Below, piece by piece: positions 50,259 through 60,193 of a stretch of 64,000 nt of DNA. The position numbers were made by a program, and so were the translations under genes. The stretch covers positions 1,987,016 through 2,051,015 of the forward strand of contig JAVSMP010000001.1 of the NCBI GenBank assembly GCA_032027145.1, given 5' to 3'. The notes under the pieces were generated by a model that was not told the DNA's origin, searched no databases, and saw only the letters and a program-made list of their open reading frames with translations. The DNA comes from Ignavibacterium sp. GTDB lineage: Bacteria; Bacteroidota; Ignavibacteria; Ignavibacteriales; Ignavibacteriaceae. Within the stretch, counting starts at the first letter, position 1, and the number at the start of each line of letters is the position of its first letter.

Positions 50259-52415
50259 TTGTTAAAAAGAATTTTAATAACATTAGGTTTACTTTTATTT
50301 TGTTCAAATAATTATTTAGCACAAAATCAAAAAAAAATTGAACAGCCATCATTATTTGAAGTAAAAGAAGATAGTCAAAAAGTTAACATCTTAAACGATG
50401 TAGCAAGTAGATTTATCGGTCAAAACCTAGATTCTGCTTTTTTATTTGCTAAACAAGCCTTAGACCTATCTCAAAAAATAAGCTATTTGAAAGGTATCAT
50501 GGATGCTTATATAACAATGGGCATATACTATGATTTAAAAAACGATACAACAAAAGCTTTAGCATATTTTAAAAATTCACTTGAACTGGCAAAAGAGAAT
50601 AATTATCCAAATGAAATTGGAAATGCATATTACTATTTGGCTACACACTATAATCTCAGGCAGCAGCATCTTATAGCAGCTTCGTACTACGATAAGGCAC
50701 CCAAATATTTTGAGGAAGCAAAAAACTTTAAAATGAAAGGCAATGCTTTGCTTCTTTATGGATCTGCTGCTTATTATGCAAATAAGATTCTGCTTTCAAC
50801 AGATGCAACAAAAGAGGCTATAAAAATTTTCACAGAATTAAAAGACTCACTTGCCATATCAAATGCCTTAATTAACCTTGCAATAACTTACATTGCCATA
50901 AAAGAATACAACAAAGCTAATCAATACTTATTTGAAGCATGGGATTATCTAAAGAATGTTAACAACGATGTTACAAAATGGATTATATCGTATGATATTG
51001 CTAATAATTATGAACAAGAAAAAGATTACTCAAATGCTTTACGATACTATCAGCAAGCATTATACTATGCTAAAAAAACAAAGAATAAGTCATATCTTGG
51101 CAGCAGTTATACTGGCTTAGCAAGTGTATATTATTATACCAAGAATTATGATGCAGCATTAAAAAATATAGAAACAGCTCTTACTTATAGAGAAGAAAGA
51201 AGTGAGTTCTTATTCTCTGCTGTAGCTACTACTGTTGCGGCACGAATTTACTCTCATTTTAACAGATTGGATGAGGCAATAAAATATGCAAATCTTTGCT
51301 TGGAGATTGCTAGTAAACCTGAGAATGTTCTGTTCAGAGTAGAGGCTTATGAAGTTCTTTCTGATATTTACGAAAAGAAGGGTAACTATCCAAAAAGTTT
51401 AGAATATTACAAAATATTTAAAGCCGCAAACGACAGCATTTATAATAAATCGGTTGTTACTCAACTTTCTGAGTTCCAGACAATGTATGAAACTGAAAAG
51501 AAAGTTCACCAAAACGCAATACTTAAAAAGCAGAAAGAACTGACAGAGGAAACAGTTAAACGCCAGTATTTGTTTATTTATTTTATTAGTGGCGGGTTAG
51601 TGTTGTTAGTAGCTGTTGTGTTGCTGTTGATTTATTTGTACTCAAATAAAAAGAAAACAAATAAAATCCTAATCCAGCAAAAACAGGAAATAGAAAAATT
51701 AGCTGATAAACTAACAGAATTAAATGCAACAAAAGATAAATTCTTTTCGATTATCGCTCACGATTTGAAAAATCCTTTTCACACTTTAATTTCACTAAGC
51801 TCTATTTTTTTGGATCAGGAAATTGATATACCTGAGGATACTAAAAAAGAGTTTTTAGTTAAAATAGCTCAGACTACAAGAAGCACTTATGAACTTCTCG
51901 AAAATTTATTACAATGGTCACGAACTCAAACTGGAAAAATTCAATTTGTCCCTGAGACGATAAATTTGTTTGAAATAGTTGAAACGAATATATCTTTACT
52001 GAATAACCTGGCTGAAGATAAGCATATTACTCTTGATGTTTTCGTTGATCATAATATAAAAGTAATTGCAGACAGGAATATGTTAGTTACAGTTTACAGA
52101 AATTTAATGGGGAATGCTATCAAATTTTCTTACCAAAATAGTAAAGTAATTGTCAGAGCAGAGGAACTTAATGAATATATTGTAATGAGTGTGAAAGACT
52201 ATGGAATCGGTATTGAAGATAAGAATAAAAGCAAGATGTTTAATTTAGGAAAAACACCAGTTTCTGTTGGAACAAAAGATGAGAAGGGTACAGGGTTAGG
52301 TTTAATACTATGTAAGGAATTTATAGATATGCAAAAAGGGAAAATTTGGTTTGAGAGTGTGCCCAATGAAGGGACAACTTTCTTCATAACTATTCCAAAG
52401 TATAATTGTAATTAA
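50259..52415 (+). CDS. TPR-containing sensor histidine kinase
   Basis: This 718-residue kinase has a signal-like N-terminus (to about 21, NNYLAQ), TPR helical repeats over about 45-395, a membrane helix at 437-461, then the kinase core with H501 in SIIAHDLKNPF and the ATP site (NLMGNAIKFS, VKDYGIGIEDKN, GTGLGLILCKEF). The exposed TPRs probably bind a protein or peptide ligand. No response regulator is adjacent. The start is TTG 50259. Confidence 0.92.
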   Translation: MLKRILITLGLLLFCSNNYLAQNQKKIEQPSLFEVKEDSQKVNILNDVASRFIGQNLDSAFLFAKQALDLSQKISYLKGIMDAYITMGIYYDLKNDTTKALAYFKNSLELAKENNYPNEIGNAYYYLATHYNLRQQHLIAASYYDKAPKYFEEAKNFKMKGNALLLYGSAAYYANKILLSTDATKEAIKIFTELKDSLAISNALINLAITYIAIKEYNKANQYLFEAWDYLKNVNNDVTKWIISYDIANNYEQEKDYSNALRYYQQALYYAKKTKNKSYLGSSYTGLASVYYYTKNYDAALKNIETALTYREERSEFLFSAVATTVAARIYSHFNRLDEAIKYANLCLEIASKPENVLFRVEAYEVLSDIYEKKGNYPKSLEYYKIFKAANDSIYNKSVVTQLSEFQTMYETEKKVHQNAILKKQKELTEETVKRQYLFIYFISGGLVLLVAVVLLLIYLYSNKKKTNKILIQQKQEIEKLADKLTELNATKDKFFSIIAHDLKNPFHTLISLSSIFLDQEIDIPEDTKKEFLVKIAQTTRSTYELLENLLQWSRTQTGKIQFVPETINLFEIVETNISLLNNLAEDKHITLDVFVDHNIKVIADRNMLVTVYRNLMGNAIKFSYQNSKVIVRAEELNEYIVMSVKDYGIGIEDKNKSKMFNLGKTPVSVGTKDEKGTGLGLILCKEFIDMQKGKIWFESVPNEGTTFFITIPKYNCN

Positions 52416-52498
52416 CATTGAGTAAAGCACTTTTCTTTATTTTTGTTTGCTTTCATAAAATCTAAAAAGACTATTCAACCATCATTTATCAATTGGTT

Positions 52499-54157
52499 TT
52501 ATTTCGTTAAAATCATTTTTTTAGCTTGAATAAAGGAACCAGCCTGAAATTTGTATATGTAAATTCCGCTCGATATTCCTGAAGCATTGAAATCAACTTC
52601 ATAACTTCCGGCAGTTTGTTCTTCATTAACCAATCTCGCAACCTCGTTTCCAAGAACATCGTAAACTTTGATTGATACAAGTTGTTTGCTGCTTATAGCA
52701 TATTGTATTCTGGTAGATGGGTTAAAAGGATTTGGATAATTCTGTGATAACATAAAAGCTGATGGCTGATGTAGTTTATCAGTAATGTTTACTGTATTAT
52801 CTTTTCCGATTCCAGTTAAATGGATTTGTTGATTACCTGTATTTGAAAATACATCAAGTGATGCGAAAAAAGTCTTAATGCTGTCCGGTGAAAAATTTAC
52901 AGCAAACTTTTTTACAGAGTACGGATCAATATTTGTAATTGGGTCAGAAACATAAAATCTTTGATCAGAAATATTTATCGAATCAATAATCAGTACTGCG
53001 CTTCCTGTATTAATCAGATATATATATTTTGCTGTTGTTTGATTAATCAATGTTGAATCAAAGAGCAGGGAGAATGGTAATATATCAAGCGCTGCAGCAG
53101 TTGGTCTTATATTATTTGTAGCGAAGCTATATATTCTGTCCGCAAATTCCGGGTGATCTATAAACGGATTTCTTTTAAGCTGATAACTTGCAATTGCATT
53201 ATTACGATTTGATTCAACAATACCAACCGTATCAAGTTTATTCCATTCTCTGAAAACATTTTCTTGTATCTGTGTAAAGAAATCTCCATAATTAACCGGA
53301 TAACGGATAATGAAGTAAAACATTGATCTGCTGACATCTCCTTTATGAACATCTCTTGGTTCAAACACAGTCTGATTTAAATAGTTTTTACCAAGCTTAC
53401 TTCCAGCTGAATCCCAAGTAATGTTAGAAACAACTTTTCCAAAAGGAAAATTTGCACGAACTGAATTTGCAGGATTATCAGTTGGGAACAGATGAAAAAG
53501 ATCAGATTTCATAGGTTCGTTATCCCCAAAGTTTGATTGAGGCCAGGTGTGTTCGGTATTAAAGTTATAATTGCTCTGTGCATTTGTTCTGCTGGTATAA
53601 CCAACTGCTTTTCTGCCGGTATAAACACATTCCAGAGTATTCTGAGAAGCTCCTTGTCCATTAACTTTCTGATTATCAATTTCCATAAACATTTTATCTC
53701 GGGCTAAATTATACCCCAATGATGTATGATTTATAACCAAACTATTTAATGCATTTTTCAATTCAATATCAAATTTGTTGAATGTAGCATTATCATAAAT
53801 ATCACCATATTTAGCTGTGCCAGTCACATCAATAGCAGCGCCTATAGTGCTGTCAGCACTTGTAATCAAAACCACATCATCATCAACAACATTTTGATTC
53901 GGGTGATATTTAATCCAGACAATAATGCTATCCTCAGAAGGTATTGATAATAAAGTATCTGATAAAGTATAGATTGTTTTCAGATTGTTTAAACTGACGG
54001 TTACAGGATAATCGTTGTAATTGATAACATAAAAAGATGTGCTGTCTGCAGTTGAAACAGTAACTTGCGAAAAGACAATTGCTTCAGGATTTACATAGAC
54101 TTGAGAACAAATGTTTACACTAACGATAACAGTAATCAACAAGATTTTTTTAATCAT
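52499..54157 (-). CDS. Secreted endonuclease I family nuclease with T9SS sorting domain
   Basis: The protein of 552 residues has a signal peptide (to about 18), a choice-of-anchor/ASPM-SPD2-like Ig domain at about 22-110, and the endonuclease I (EndA/NucM) domain at about 120-345 with NTEHTWPQSNFG, KSDLFHLFPTDNPANSVRANFPFG and VHKGDVSRSMFYF. A second Ig-like domain (about 350-450) and a T9SS domain (NYPNPFNPSTRIQYAIS ... KKMILTK) follow. It should be a surface or released DNase/RNase, probably scavenging nucleic acid. Identity of the nuclease family is clear by motif. Confidence 0.92.
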   Translation of the reverse strand: MIKKILLITVIVSVNICSQVYVNPEAIVFSQVTVSTADSTSFYVINYNDYPVTVSLNNLKTIYTLSDTLLSIPSEDSIIVWIKYHPNQNVVDDDVVLITSADSTIGAAIDVTGTAKYGDIYDNATFNKFDIELKNALNSLVINHTSLGYNLARDKMFMEIDNQKVNGQGASQNTLECVYTGRKAVGYTSRTNAQSNYNFNTEHTWPQSNFGDNEPMKSDLFHLFPTDNPANSVRANFPFGKVVSNITWDSAGSKLGKNYLNQTVFEPRDVHKGDVSRSMFYFIIRYPVNYGDFFTQIQENVFREWNKLDTVGIVESNRNNAIASYQLKRNPFIDHPEFADRIYSFATNNIRPTAAALDILPFSLLFDSTLINQTTAKYIYLINTGSAVLIIDSINISDQRFYVSDPITNIDPYSVKKFAVNFSPDSIKTFFASLDVFSNTGNQQIHLTGIGKDNTVNITDKLHQPSAFMLSQNYPNPFNPSTRIQYAISSKQLVSIKVYDVLGNEVARLVNEEQTAGSYEVDFNASGISSGIYIYKFQAGSFIQAKKMILTK

Positions 54158-54198
54158 ATTTCTCTATTCAATTGTTGTAAAGGATATCTCTATTTGAT

Positions 54199-54903
54199 TT
54201 AAATATTTCCTTCAAGATAAGCTTTACGTTTCTTCTCAGGAAATTTTTCTATTGCATAACGAAGCATTGTTCTTGGCATATCTTTATAATATTTCTTCAA
54301 AAATTCTTCTTCAGCAGCTAAATCTCTTTTTCCAACCTCTCTCAGCATCCATCCGGCAGCTTTATGTATCAGATCGTGTTTATCATTAAGTAAAATTTCA
54401 CAAATATTTAAAGTGTCTTCAAAAAAGTGATTGCGGATAAATGTAAAAGTAGATAAAACAGCTATCCTTTTTTCCCAAAGATCTTTTGAAAGTGCAAATT
54501 TATATAACAAGCTTTTCTCTTTATCCAACAAGTGTTCTCCAATAATTTGCGGAGCAGAAAGGTCAACAAGATCCCAGTTGTTTATTCCTTTTCTGTTTTT
54601 AAGATAAAAATTAAAAACCAGTTTTCTCTTTTTCTCATCACCATTCTTATACTGATCAACAAGAATAAAAGCAGCAATCAATCTTTCTTCATGAATTTTG
54701 GAATTGATAAGTGATTTCAAGTCAGTAAATGATAAATCCCTGAATTGTTTTGCAATGGTTCGCTGAATAGGTACTTTTATTCCATAAAAAATATCACCTT
54801 CGCCATACTCTCCTTTTGCTGTTTTAAAAAACTTTTGAAGAATAACAGCCTGTTTAGGGTTTGCCTGTTTTTTTATTGTCCGTCTAATTTCTAACAAATT
54901 CAT
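54199..54903 (-). CDS. AlkD-like DNA alkylation repair protein
   Basis: This 234-residue all-helical HEAT-repeat protein resembles DNA alkylation repair glycosylase AlkD, which removes N3- and N7-alkylated bases from DNA. Family motifs: YGIKVPIQRTIAKQFRD at about 40-56, LKSLINSKIHEERLIAAFILV, NNWDLVDLSAPQIIGEHL, and HKAAGWMLREVGKRD near the end. No fusion or truncation is visible. It is a single gene on the minus strand. Confidence 0.9.
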   Translation of the reverse strand: MNLLEIRRTIKKQANPKQAVILQKFFKTAKGEYGEGDIFYGIKVPIQRTIAKQFRDLSFTDLKSLINSKIHEERLIAAFILVDQYKNGDEKKRKLVFNFYLKNRKGINNWDLVDLSAPQIIGEHLLDKEKSLLYKFALSKDLWEKRIAVLSTFTFIRNHFFEDTLNICEILLNDKHDLIHKAAGWMLREVGKRDLAAEEEFLKKYYKDMPRTMLRYAIEKFPEKKRKAYLEGNI

Positions 54904-54939
54904 TTACAGTTTCACTCTTTAATTGAAATAGGAATAAAA

Positions 54940-56346
54940 TTACTTTAAAACTTTTTTGATCCAATCTAACATTGTCTGTAATGCTAAAGGAGAAATCGTT
55001 TCTTCAATTTGCCCATACTCTGATATTTTTCCTGTTTCAGAGGTTTGAAACAAATGATTCAATCCTTTTAACTCTATTACTTCAAAATTCCTATTGCCTC
55101 CTTTTTCAAGAGCTTTTTTAATTGCTGATAAATTTTCTTTTGGTGGAACCTGTAAATCATTTTCTCCGTTTATTGCAAGAACCGGACAATTTACTTTTTC
55201 CAGAACAGAAGCTGGATCATGGTTTAAAAAATATTTAAACCAAGGACTTGTTAAAATATTAGTCTGCATATTAATATAAGTCTCAGAATCACCGAGCTTA
55301 GCTTTCTCATCATCAGTTAGTGATTGATATTCTATACTTAATTTATCTCTGAGTTCTTTTTCTAAATTATCTTTAGAGCTGTTTTTCAGAATCGAAAAAA
55401 CTTCCTGCTGGGCTTTTAATGTTTTCTGGATTTCATCTTCGCTTGCTCCTTCACTTCGCATAATTAATTCATTCTGAAGTGCCAGAATAGAATAACCTGA
55501 AACGCCAGGGCCAGCCATCAGTATAATGAAAGAAATATCATTACTTTGCACTGCTGCTAATGGTGCGATTAATCCACCCTCGCTGTGTCCTATCAATCCA
55601 ATTTTAGTCTTATCAATTTCTTTTCTTTCTTTAAGAAAATTTACTCCTGCTAAAACATCTTTTGCAAAGTCTTCGGTGGTTGAATTTTCTTGCTTTCCAG
55701 TTGATTGTCCGACACCGCGGTCATCAAACCTTAAAACTGCAATTCCATTTCTAGTCAGATAATCAGCAATAACTAAGAATGGTTTATGATTAAATATCTC
55801 TTCATCTCGATTCTGTCCGCCTGAGCCAGTGATTAAAATAACAGCAGGAAATAAATTACCATTCTTAGGAAAAGTTAATGTGCCTGCAAGAACTACATTG
55901 TCAACTTCATTTTCAAATAGTACATCTTCTGTATTATACGGGAAAGGCTCCCTCGGTTCTTGTGGTCTTTTGGGCATTTCAATTTTTTCAGTTTTCGTTA
56001 CCTTAAGATCCATATTCATTCCACCCTGACTCCATTTACCATCTATCTTTTTTTCTTCAAAGATTATTTTACCTTTATAGGTACCTTTTATAACCGGAAT
56101 GTTAATAAATATAGAATCTTCTTTTATTATAGTGCTTTCAGTTTGTATTCCAAATGCTTGTTGATCAGGACTATCAAGCGTGGTAGTGTATATTCCGTTT
56201 GAATCAACTTTCAGGTTAAATACAATTGTTAAGGTTGCTGAATTTGGAAGTTCAAGTTTACCGCTCCAAATTCCGCTAAGATTCTGTTGTGCAAGTGCTT
56301 GTAATGACAAAAAAATAAATAAGAATGTTTTTATTAAATATTTCAT
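54940..56346 (-). CDS. Secreted alpha/beta hydrolase
   Basis: This 468-residue protein has a signal peptide (to about 20), a beta-rich N-terminal domain (about 22-120), a proline-rich linker and an alpha/beta hydrolase domain from about 140. The nucleophile is S255 in IGHSEGGLIAP. The oxyanion region is LITGSGGQNRDE, and the acid/base residues are probably in NGENDLQVP (Asp) and GLNHLFQ (His). It is an esterase or peptidase-like enzyme; the substrate is unknown. Confidence 0.88.
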   Translation of the reverse strand: MKYLIKTFLFIFLSLQALAQQNLSGIWSGKLELPNSATLTIVFNLKVDSNGIYTTTLDSPDQQAFGIQTESTIIKEDSIFINIPVIKGTYKGKIIFEEKKIDGKWSQGGMNMDLKVTKTEKIEMPKRPQEPREPFPYNTEDVLFENEVDNVVLAGTLTFPKNGNLFPAVILITGSGGQNRDEEIFNHKPFLVIADYLTRNGIAVLRFDDRGVGQSTGKQENSTTEDFAKDVLAGVNFLKERKEIDKTKIGLIGHSEGGLIAPLAAVQSNDISFIILMAGPGVSGYSILALQNELIMRSEGASEDEIQKTLKAQQEVFSILKNSSKDNLEKELRDKLSIEYQSLTDDEKAKLGDSETYINMQTNILTSPWFKYFLNHDPASVLEKVNCPVLAINGENDLQVPPKENLSAIKKALEKGGNRNFEVIELKGLNHLFQTSETGKISEYGQIEETISPLALQTMLDWIKKVLK

Positions 56347-56365
56347 AAAACTATAACGGTTTTTA

Positions 56366-56581
56366 TTAAAAAAATTTTTTGATTATCCATATAATTAAAG
56401 ATACAAGTATGCTTAATATAATCATTGATGTGATTGGGAAGAATAGTTTAAAACTTGGCTTATCAACTATAATATCACCTGGCAATTTGCCAAATGGCAA
56501 TTTTGAGATCCACTGCCAGGTTAATCCGACAAAAACAATTACTACTCCGATAATTATTATTATTTTTTGAATGTTATTCAT
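56366..56581 (-). CDS. DUF2905 family small membrane protein
   Basis: The 71-residue protein has two membrane helices (about 6-23 and 46-67) around the conserved loop KLPFGKLPGDIIVDKPSFKLF, which defines the DUF2905 family. Function unknown. Its start overlaps the end of the NUDIX gene by 8 bases, so the two are likely coupled. Confidence 0.9.
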   Translation of the reverse strand: MNNIQKIIIIIGVVIVFVGLTWQWISKLPFGKLPGDIIVDKPSFKLFFPITSMIILSILVSLIIWIIKKFF

Positions 56582-56972
56582 TTTCTGAAAGCATTAAAAA
56601 GAAATCCTCTAAAACATTATTATATCCGAAAGCGAGTTTTGTACTGCGAATTCTTGACAGATCAAAATACTCAATTCTTTGTCCTTCCCTCAAATTAATT
56701 TCAACTGGATTTAAGTCAATTCTTTTCCAGAAGATAAAATCGGTAAGATTATTTGAGGTATATATTTTAAATAAATCTATATCACCAAGATCAGCAATTC
56801 CAAGTTCCTCAAACATTTCTCTTCTTACAGTAAATTCAGGGCTCTCATTTTGTTCAACTTTTCCACCTGGAATATCCCACATATTTGGGAATGGGATATC
56901 AGCTTTATCATCACGTAATATCATTAAGACGTTATTATCGTTATTAAGAAGTATTATTCCTGCTCCTTGCAT
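56574..56972 (-). CDS. NUDIX hydrolase
   Basis: This 132-residue hydrolase of nucleoside-diphosphate-linked compounds has the NUDIX box GGKVEQNESPEFTVRREMFE followed by ELGI, at about 36-58. The core catalytic glutamates RREMFEELG are present. The specific substrate (oxidised nucleotide or other) cannot be decided. It is upstream of and overlaps the DUF2905 gene. Confidence 0.92.
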   Translation of the reverse strand: MQGAGIILLNNDNNVLMILRDDKADIPFPNMWDIPGGKVEQNESPEFTVRREMFEELGIADLGDIDLFKIYTSNNLTDFIFWKRIDLNPVEINLREGQRIEYFDLSRIRSTKLAFGYNNVLEDFFLMLSENE

Positions 56973-57251
56973 AAAACACTTTTACTTTAACTTAAATATT
57001 TTGAAAGTAAAAATATAATTGTTTTGTATTTGAAAGAAGCAAATAGATAAGCGGTAATCATTAATAACTTACACTAAGTTTATAATTTACCAATTAAAGT
57101 ATTTTCTTTATTGAAGTACTGAATCATAGATAATTTGTTTGAACAGAATTAAATTATTTTAAGGAAAGATAGGGATAATGATTATCAATATAATAATTGC
57201 ATATAGGCAATTAGATGACTGAAATTAAATCTGATAAGATAGGAGAATCTG

Positions 57252-58769
57252 TTATTGCTCTTTCGTTTGGTTAATAATATTTGTCAGCTCACTTTTACCA
57301 AAGGGTTTTACAAGAAACTTTGATGCACCGGCTTGATAGAACTCTTTGATCTTCTCTTCAATAAATTCGCTTGAGATAATTATAATTGGTCGCTTAAACG
57401 GATCGTGTCTTTTAATATCTTTACAAATTAAGATTCCCTGCTGCCAGTAATTTTTATCAACATCAAAAATAAAATGGCTAAATGAACTATCCTGTACATA
57501 TTCGAGTTTAAAATCTCTGATCGTATGATGCGACAATGTAAAAGAATTTTTTAAAAATGCCTTAATAAGCTGATAAGTCTCACCACTGTTATCAATCATT
57601 AATATTTTATTTGATTTTGCTGATTGGTCTGTCTCAATAAAAGTAGTAAGATACTTCGACTGATTTAACGGAAGCGTAAATGTAAAAGTTGAACCAACGC
57701 CTTTGATACTATCCACAAGCAATGATCCGCCGAGTTTCTCAATATATCTTTTTGTAAGTGCAAGCCCCAATCCATTGCCCTCATAATTTCTGCCTACATT
57801 AAGATCTTCCTGGCTAAATGGCTGATAAAGATGATCCAGATATTTTGTTGAAATTCCAATACCGGTATCTCTTACTTTGCATACAGCAAGATTCTTTTCT
57901 TCAAGAAGATTTACCTCAACCTCTACATATCCCTGATGTGTAAACTTAACTGCATTACTTATAAGATTGTTCAAAGCATTTTCCACACATTGAATATCTG
58001 CATCAACGAATATCTTTTTATGTGAAAAATTAGTTCTCAGATCCAGATTTTTTTCTACAGCAAGTTTTTTATGATTAGGGATGCAATTCTGAATTATACT
58101 AACGAGATCCACTGTTTCAATATTAAGTGAAAAATTTCCTGCTTCAATCTGTGCAAATTCCAGCATTTGTGTTATACCTTTAAATAATCTTTCACTTCCG
58201 CTGTGAAGATTATCAAGATATATTTTATCTTCTGCATTAATTTTATCGCTAAGGTTTTCTTTAATTAAAGATGAGTAACCGAGTATAATATTTAAGGGTG
58301 TTCTCAACTCGTGAGACAAAACATTTAAAAAAGTATTTTTTAATCTTTCTGCCTCAAAGTTAGCATCGCGGGCTTTTTTAACTTCTTCTTCAGTTAAAAG
58401 CATTTCAGTTTGATCTTCGTGATACATTACAATATAAAGATCATCTTCATACTTGATTGTGAATACATTTGTTCTTAAAATCGGCACAGCATAATCGCGG
58501 GCACGAAGAAGAGAATCTTCAAAATAGTCTATAGTGGTATATGATTTTCCATTAATAACTTCGAATACCCGGTCTAATATTTTGTTTGCCTTTAATACAC
58601 TATCATTAAAAATTGAGTATTCAACTAATTCATCGAGATGATAGCCCCATAAAATTGTAAATGCTTCATTTACATAAACGATCTTACCGCTTTGTTCAAA
58701 TACCTGAACGGGAAAGCGGACTTTGTCATACAACAAACTAACATATTTAAAAAAATCTGTTATAACCAT
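57252..58769 (-). CDS. PAS-hybrid histidine kinase with receiver domain
   Basis: The 505-residue protein has a PAS domain at about 12-125, a phosphoacceptor histidine H153 in NVLSHELRTPLN, an ATP-binding domain at about 220-370 (NLISNAVKFTH, VRDTGIGIS, GNGLGLAL) and a C-terminal receiver at about 388-500. The receiver is unusual: its first acidic position is D393 followed by Asn instead of a second acid, the phosphate-accepting residue is probably D436 (FIFDVD) and the lysine is K488 (VKPFGK). It has no membrane segment. Its ATG overlaps the stop of the GAF gene by one base. Confidence 0.92.
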   Translation of the reverse strand: MVITDFFKYVSLLYDKVRFPVQVFEQSGKIVYVNEAFTILWGYHLDELVEYSIFNDSVLKANKILDRVFEVINGKSYTTIDYFEDSLLRARDYAVPILRTNVFTIKYEDDLYIVMYHEDQTEMLLTEEEVKKARDANFEAERLKNTFLNVLSHELRTPLNIILGYSSLIKENLSDKINAEDKIYLDNLHSGSERLFKGITQMLEFAQIEAGNFSLNIETVDLVSIIQNCIPNHKKLAVEKNLDLRTNFSHKKIFVDADIQCVENALNNLISNAVKFTHQGYVEVEVNLLEEKNLAVCKVRDTGIGISTKYLDHLYQPFSQEDLNVGRNYEGNGLGLALTKRYIEKLGGSLLVDSIKGVGSTFTFTLPLNQSKYLTTFIETDQSAKSNKILMIDNSGETYQLIKAFLKNSFTLSHHTIRDFKLEYVQDSSFSHFIFDVDKNYWQQGILICKDIKRHDPFKRPIIIISSEFIEEKIKEFYQAGASKFLVKPFGKSELTNIINQTKEQ

Positions 58770-60079
58770 TACACTGCTACTGGTAGTGAAATTTCTAATT
58801 TTGTGCCAATCATTGAATCTAAAAGTTTAATCTGACCTTTATGTCTATCTACAATATTTTTGCACAAAAACAAACCATAACTGTTGTCTTTTGGAGCAAA
58901 TGATTGAAAAAGATTTTTTCTTATTTCATCAGGAATGCCCGGTCCATTATCATCAATTATTATATAAATAAACTTTTCATCAGCATTAGATTGAATACTT
59001 ATTGTTGCATCTTTCTTTGCATTTACAGAATTAGTAAATAAATGAACTAACAAATGCTGTATCTGCTCTGAATCATAACTGCATACAGGAATATTATTAA
59101 GCTGGGTTTTAAAAGTTACAAACTGAAATTTCTTCATCGGAGAAATATATTTGATAACAGATTGTATGGTTTTATTCAAATCACCGCTGTCTTTATTTAG
59201 ATTCATTGCTGCAGTTTCCATCAACACCTGAGCGTATTTCTGAATCCTTCTTATACTATCAATAGCAACTTTTGATTTCAATTTCAGTCTATCAAAAAAC
59301 AGTGACTCTCTGTTGCTTCGTTTATCTCCAATATCAGTTTTAAGCTTTTCGATTAGACGAAGTAAACTTTCATTTTCTAGCAAAGCTAAATGTACTAATC
59401 CTTGTAATGATTGACCGATTTCTGAGTCAATACCAGCCTTCAGAGCTTTTCTTTCAGCCTGAATCAGTTGATTATTTGCCTCCTGAAGAGCAGCATTTGA
59501 AATTAATTGGCTCTGATAAAGTTGTGCGTTACGAATTGCAGCCGCAGCCTGTCCGGCTAAGATTTCAAAAGTATTTGTAATATCTTTTTCTTTAATTCTA
59601 TGGAGTCTTTTACTATCAACATATATTACCCCTATTTTATTTCCATCAGAAATTAATGGCGAACATAAAATTGTCTGAAGGTCTAATCTTAAAATGCTTT
59701 TACTTGATTCAAGAGTAAGATCACTCTGAGCGCCTTCGATAAAACGTGATTGACCGTTATAAAAAACATCTTCAACAACCGAATTGCTTATATGAAATAG
59801 ATTTTCCGGAAGCTCTTTGCCATTTGAATCAAGTCCTAATTTAAAATCAAGTTTTCCTAAATTGCCTTTTAATACAATAAATCCTCTTTCAGAATTAGTT
59901 AACCTGATTGCATTTTTAAGAACAAGTTCAAGAACATCATCTAAAATTAAAGTTCGATTAATACTGTTAAGTATATTCAGAATTACTTCAAGATTTTTAG
60001 TTTTTTCAGATCCAGATTCGGCATCCAGAGTTGATTTTAAACCACTATCAATATTCTTTTTAAATTCCGAAAACTTCAT
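58769..60079 (-). CDS. GAF-HATPase protein, atypical histidine kinase
   Basis: This 436-residue protein has a GAF domain at about 55-205, a coiled region at about 205-300, and a GHKL ATP-binding domain at about 310-436 (HLFTNSVNAKKD, IDDNGPGIPDEI, LFLCKNIV). Between GAF and ATPase I see no H-E/D-x-R/K-x-P box, so the phosphoacceptor histidine is missing or atypical. It overlaps the PAS hybrid kinase gene by one base (stop TAATG start) and must be read first. The two may form a partnership, such as a pseudo-kinase or accessory subunit for the hybrid kinase. Confidence 0.82.
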   Translation of the reverse strand: MKFSEFKKNIDSGLKSTLDAESGSEKTKNLEVILNILNSINRTLILDDVLELVLKNAIRLTNSERGFIVLKGNLGKLDFKLGLDSNGKELPENLFHISNSVVEDVFYNGQSRFIEGAQSDLTLESSKSILRLDLQTILCSPLISDGNKIGVIYVDSKRLHRIKEKDITNTFEILAGQAAAAIRNAQLYQSQLISNAALQEANNQLIQAERKALKAGIDSEIGQSLQGLVHLALLENESLLRLIEKLKTDIGDKRSNRESLFFDRLKLKSKVAIDSIRRIQKYAQVLMETAAMNLNKDSGDLNKTIQSVIKYISPMKKFQFVTFKTQLNNIPVCSYDSEQIQHLLVHLFTNSVNAKKDATISIQSNADEKFIYIIIDDNGPGIPDEIRKNLFQSFAPKDNSYGLFLCKNIVDRHKGQIKLLDSMIGTKLEISLPVAV

Positions 60080-60193
60080 TTCTTGAGATATTTTAGATTA
60101 TTAACAGATAAAAGCTACAAATATTATACCGCTTAATTAAATTATTAAAGTAATATAATCAAAGTTAGTAAGTAAAAAGTACAGTTAAAACTG

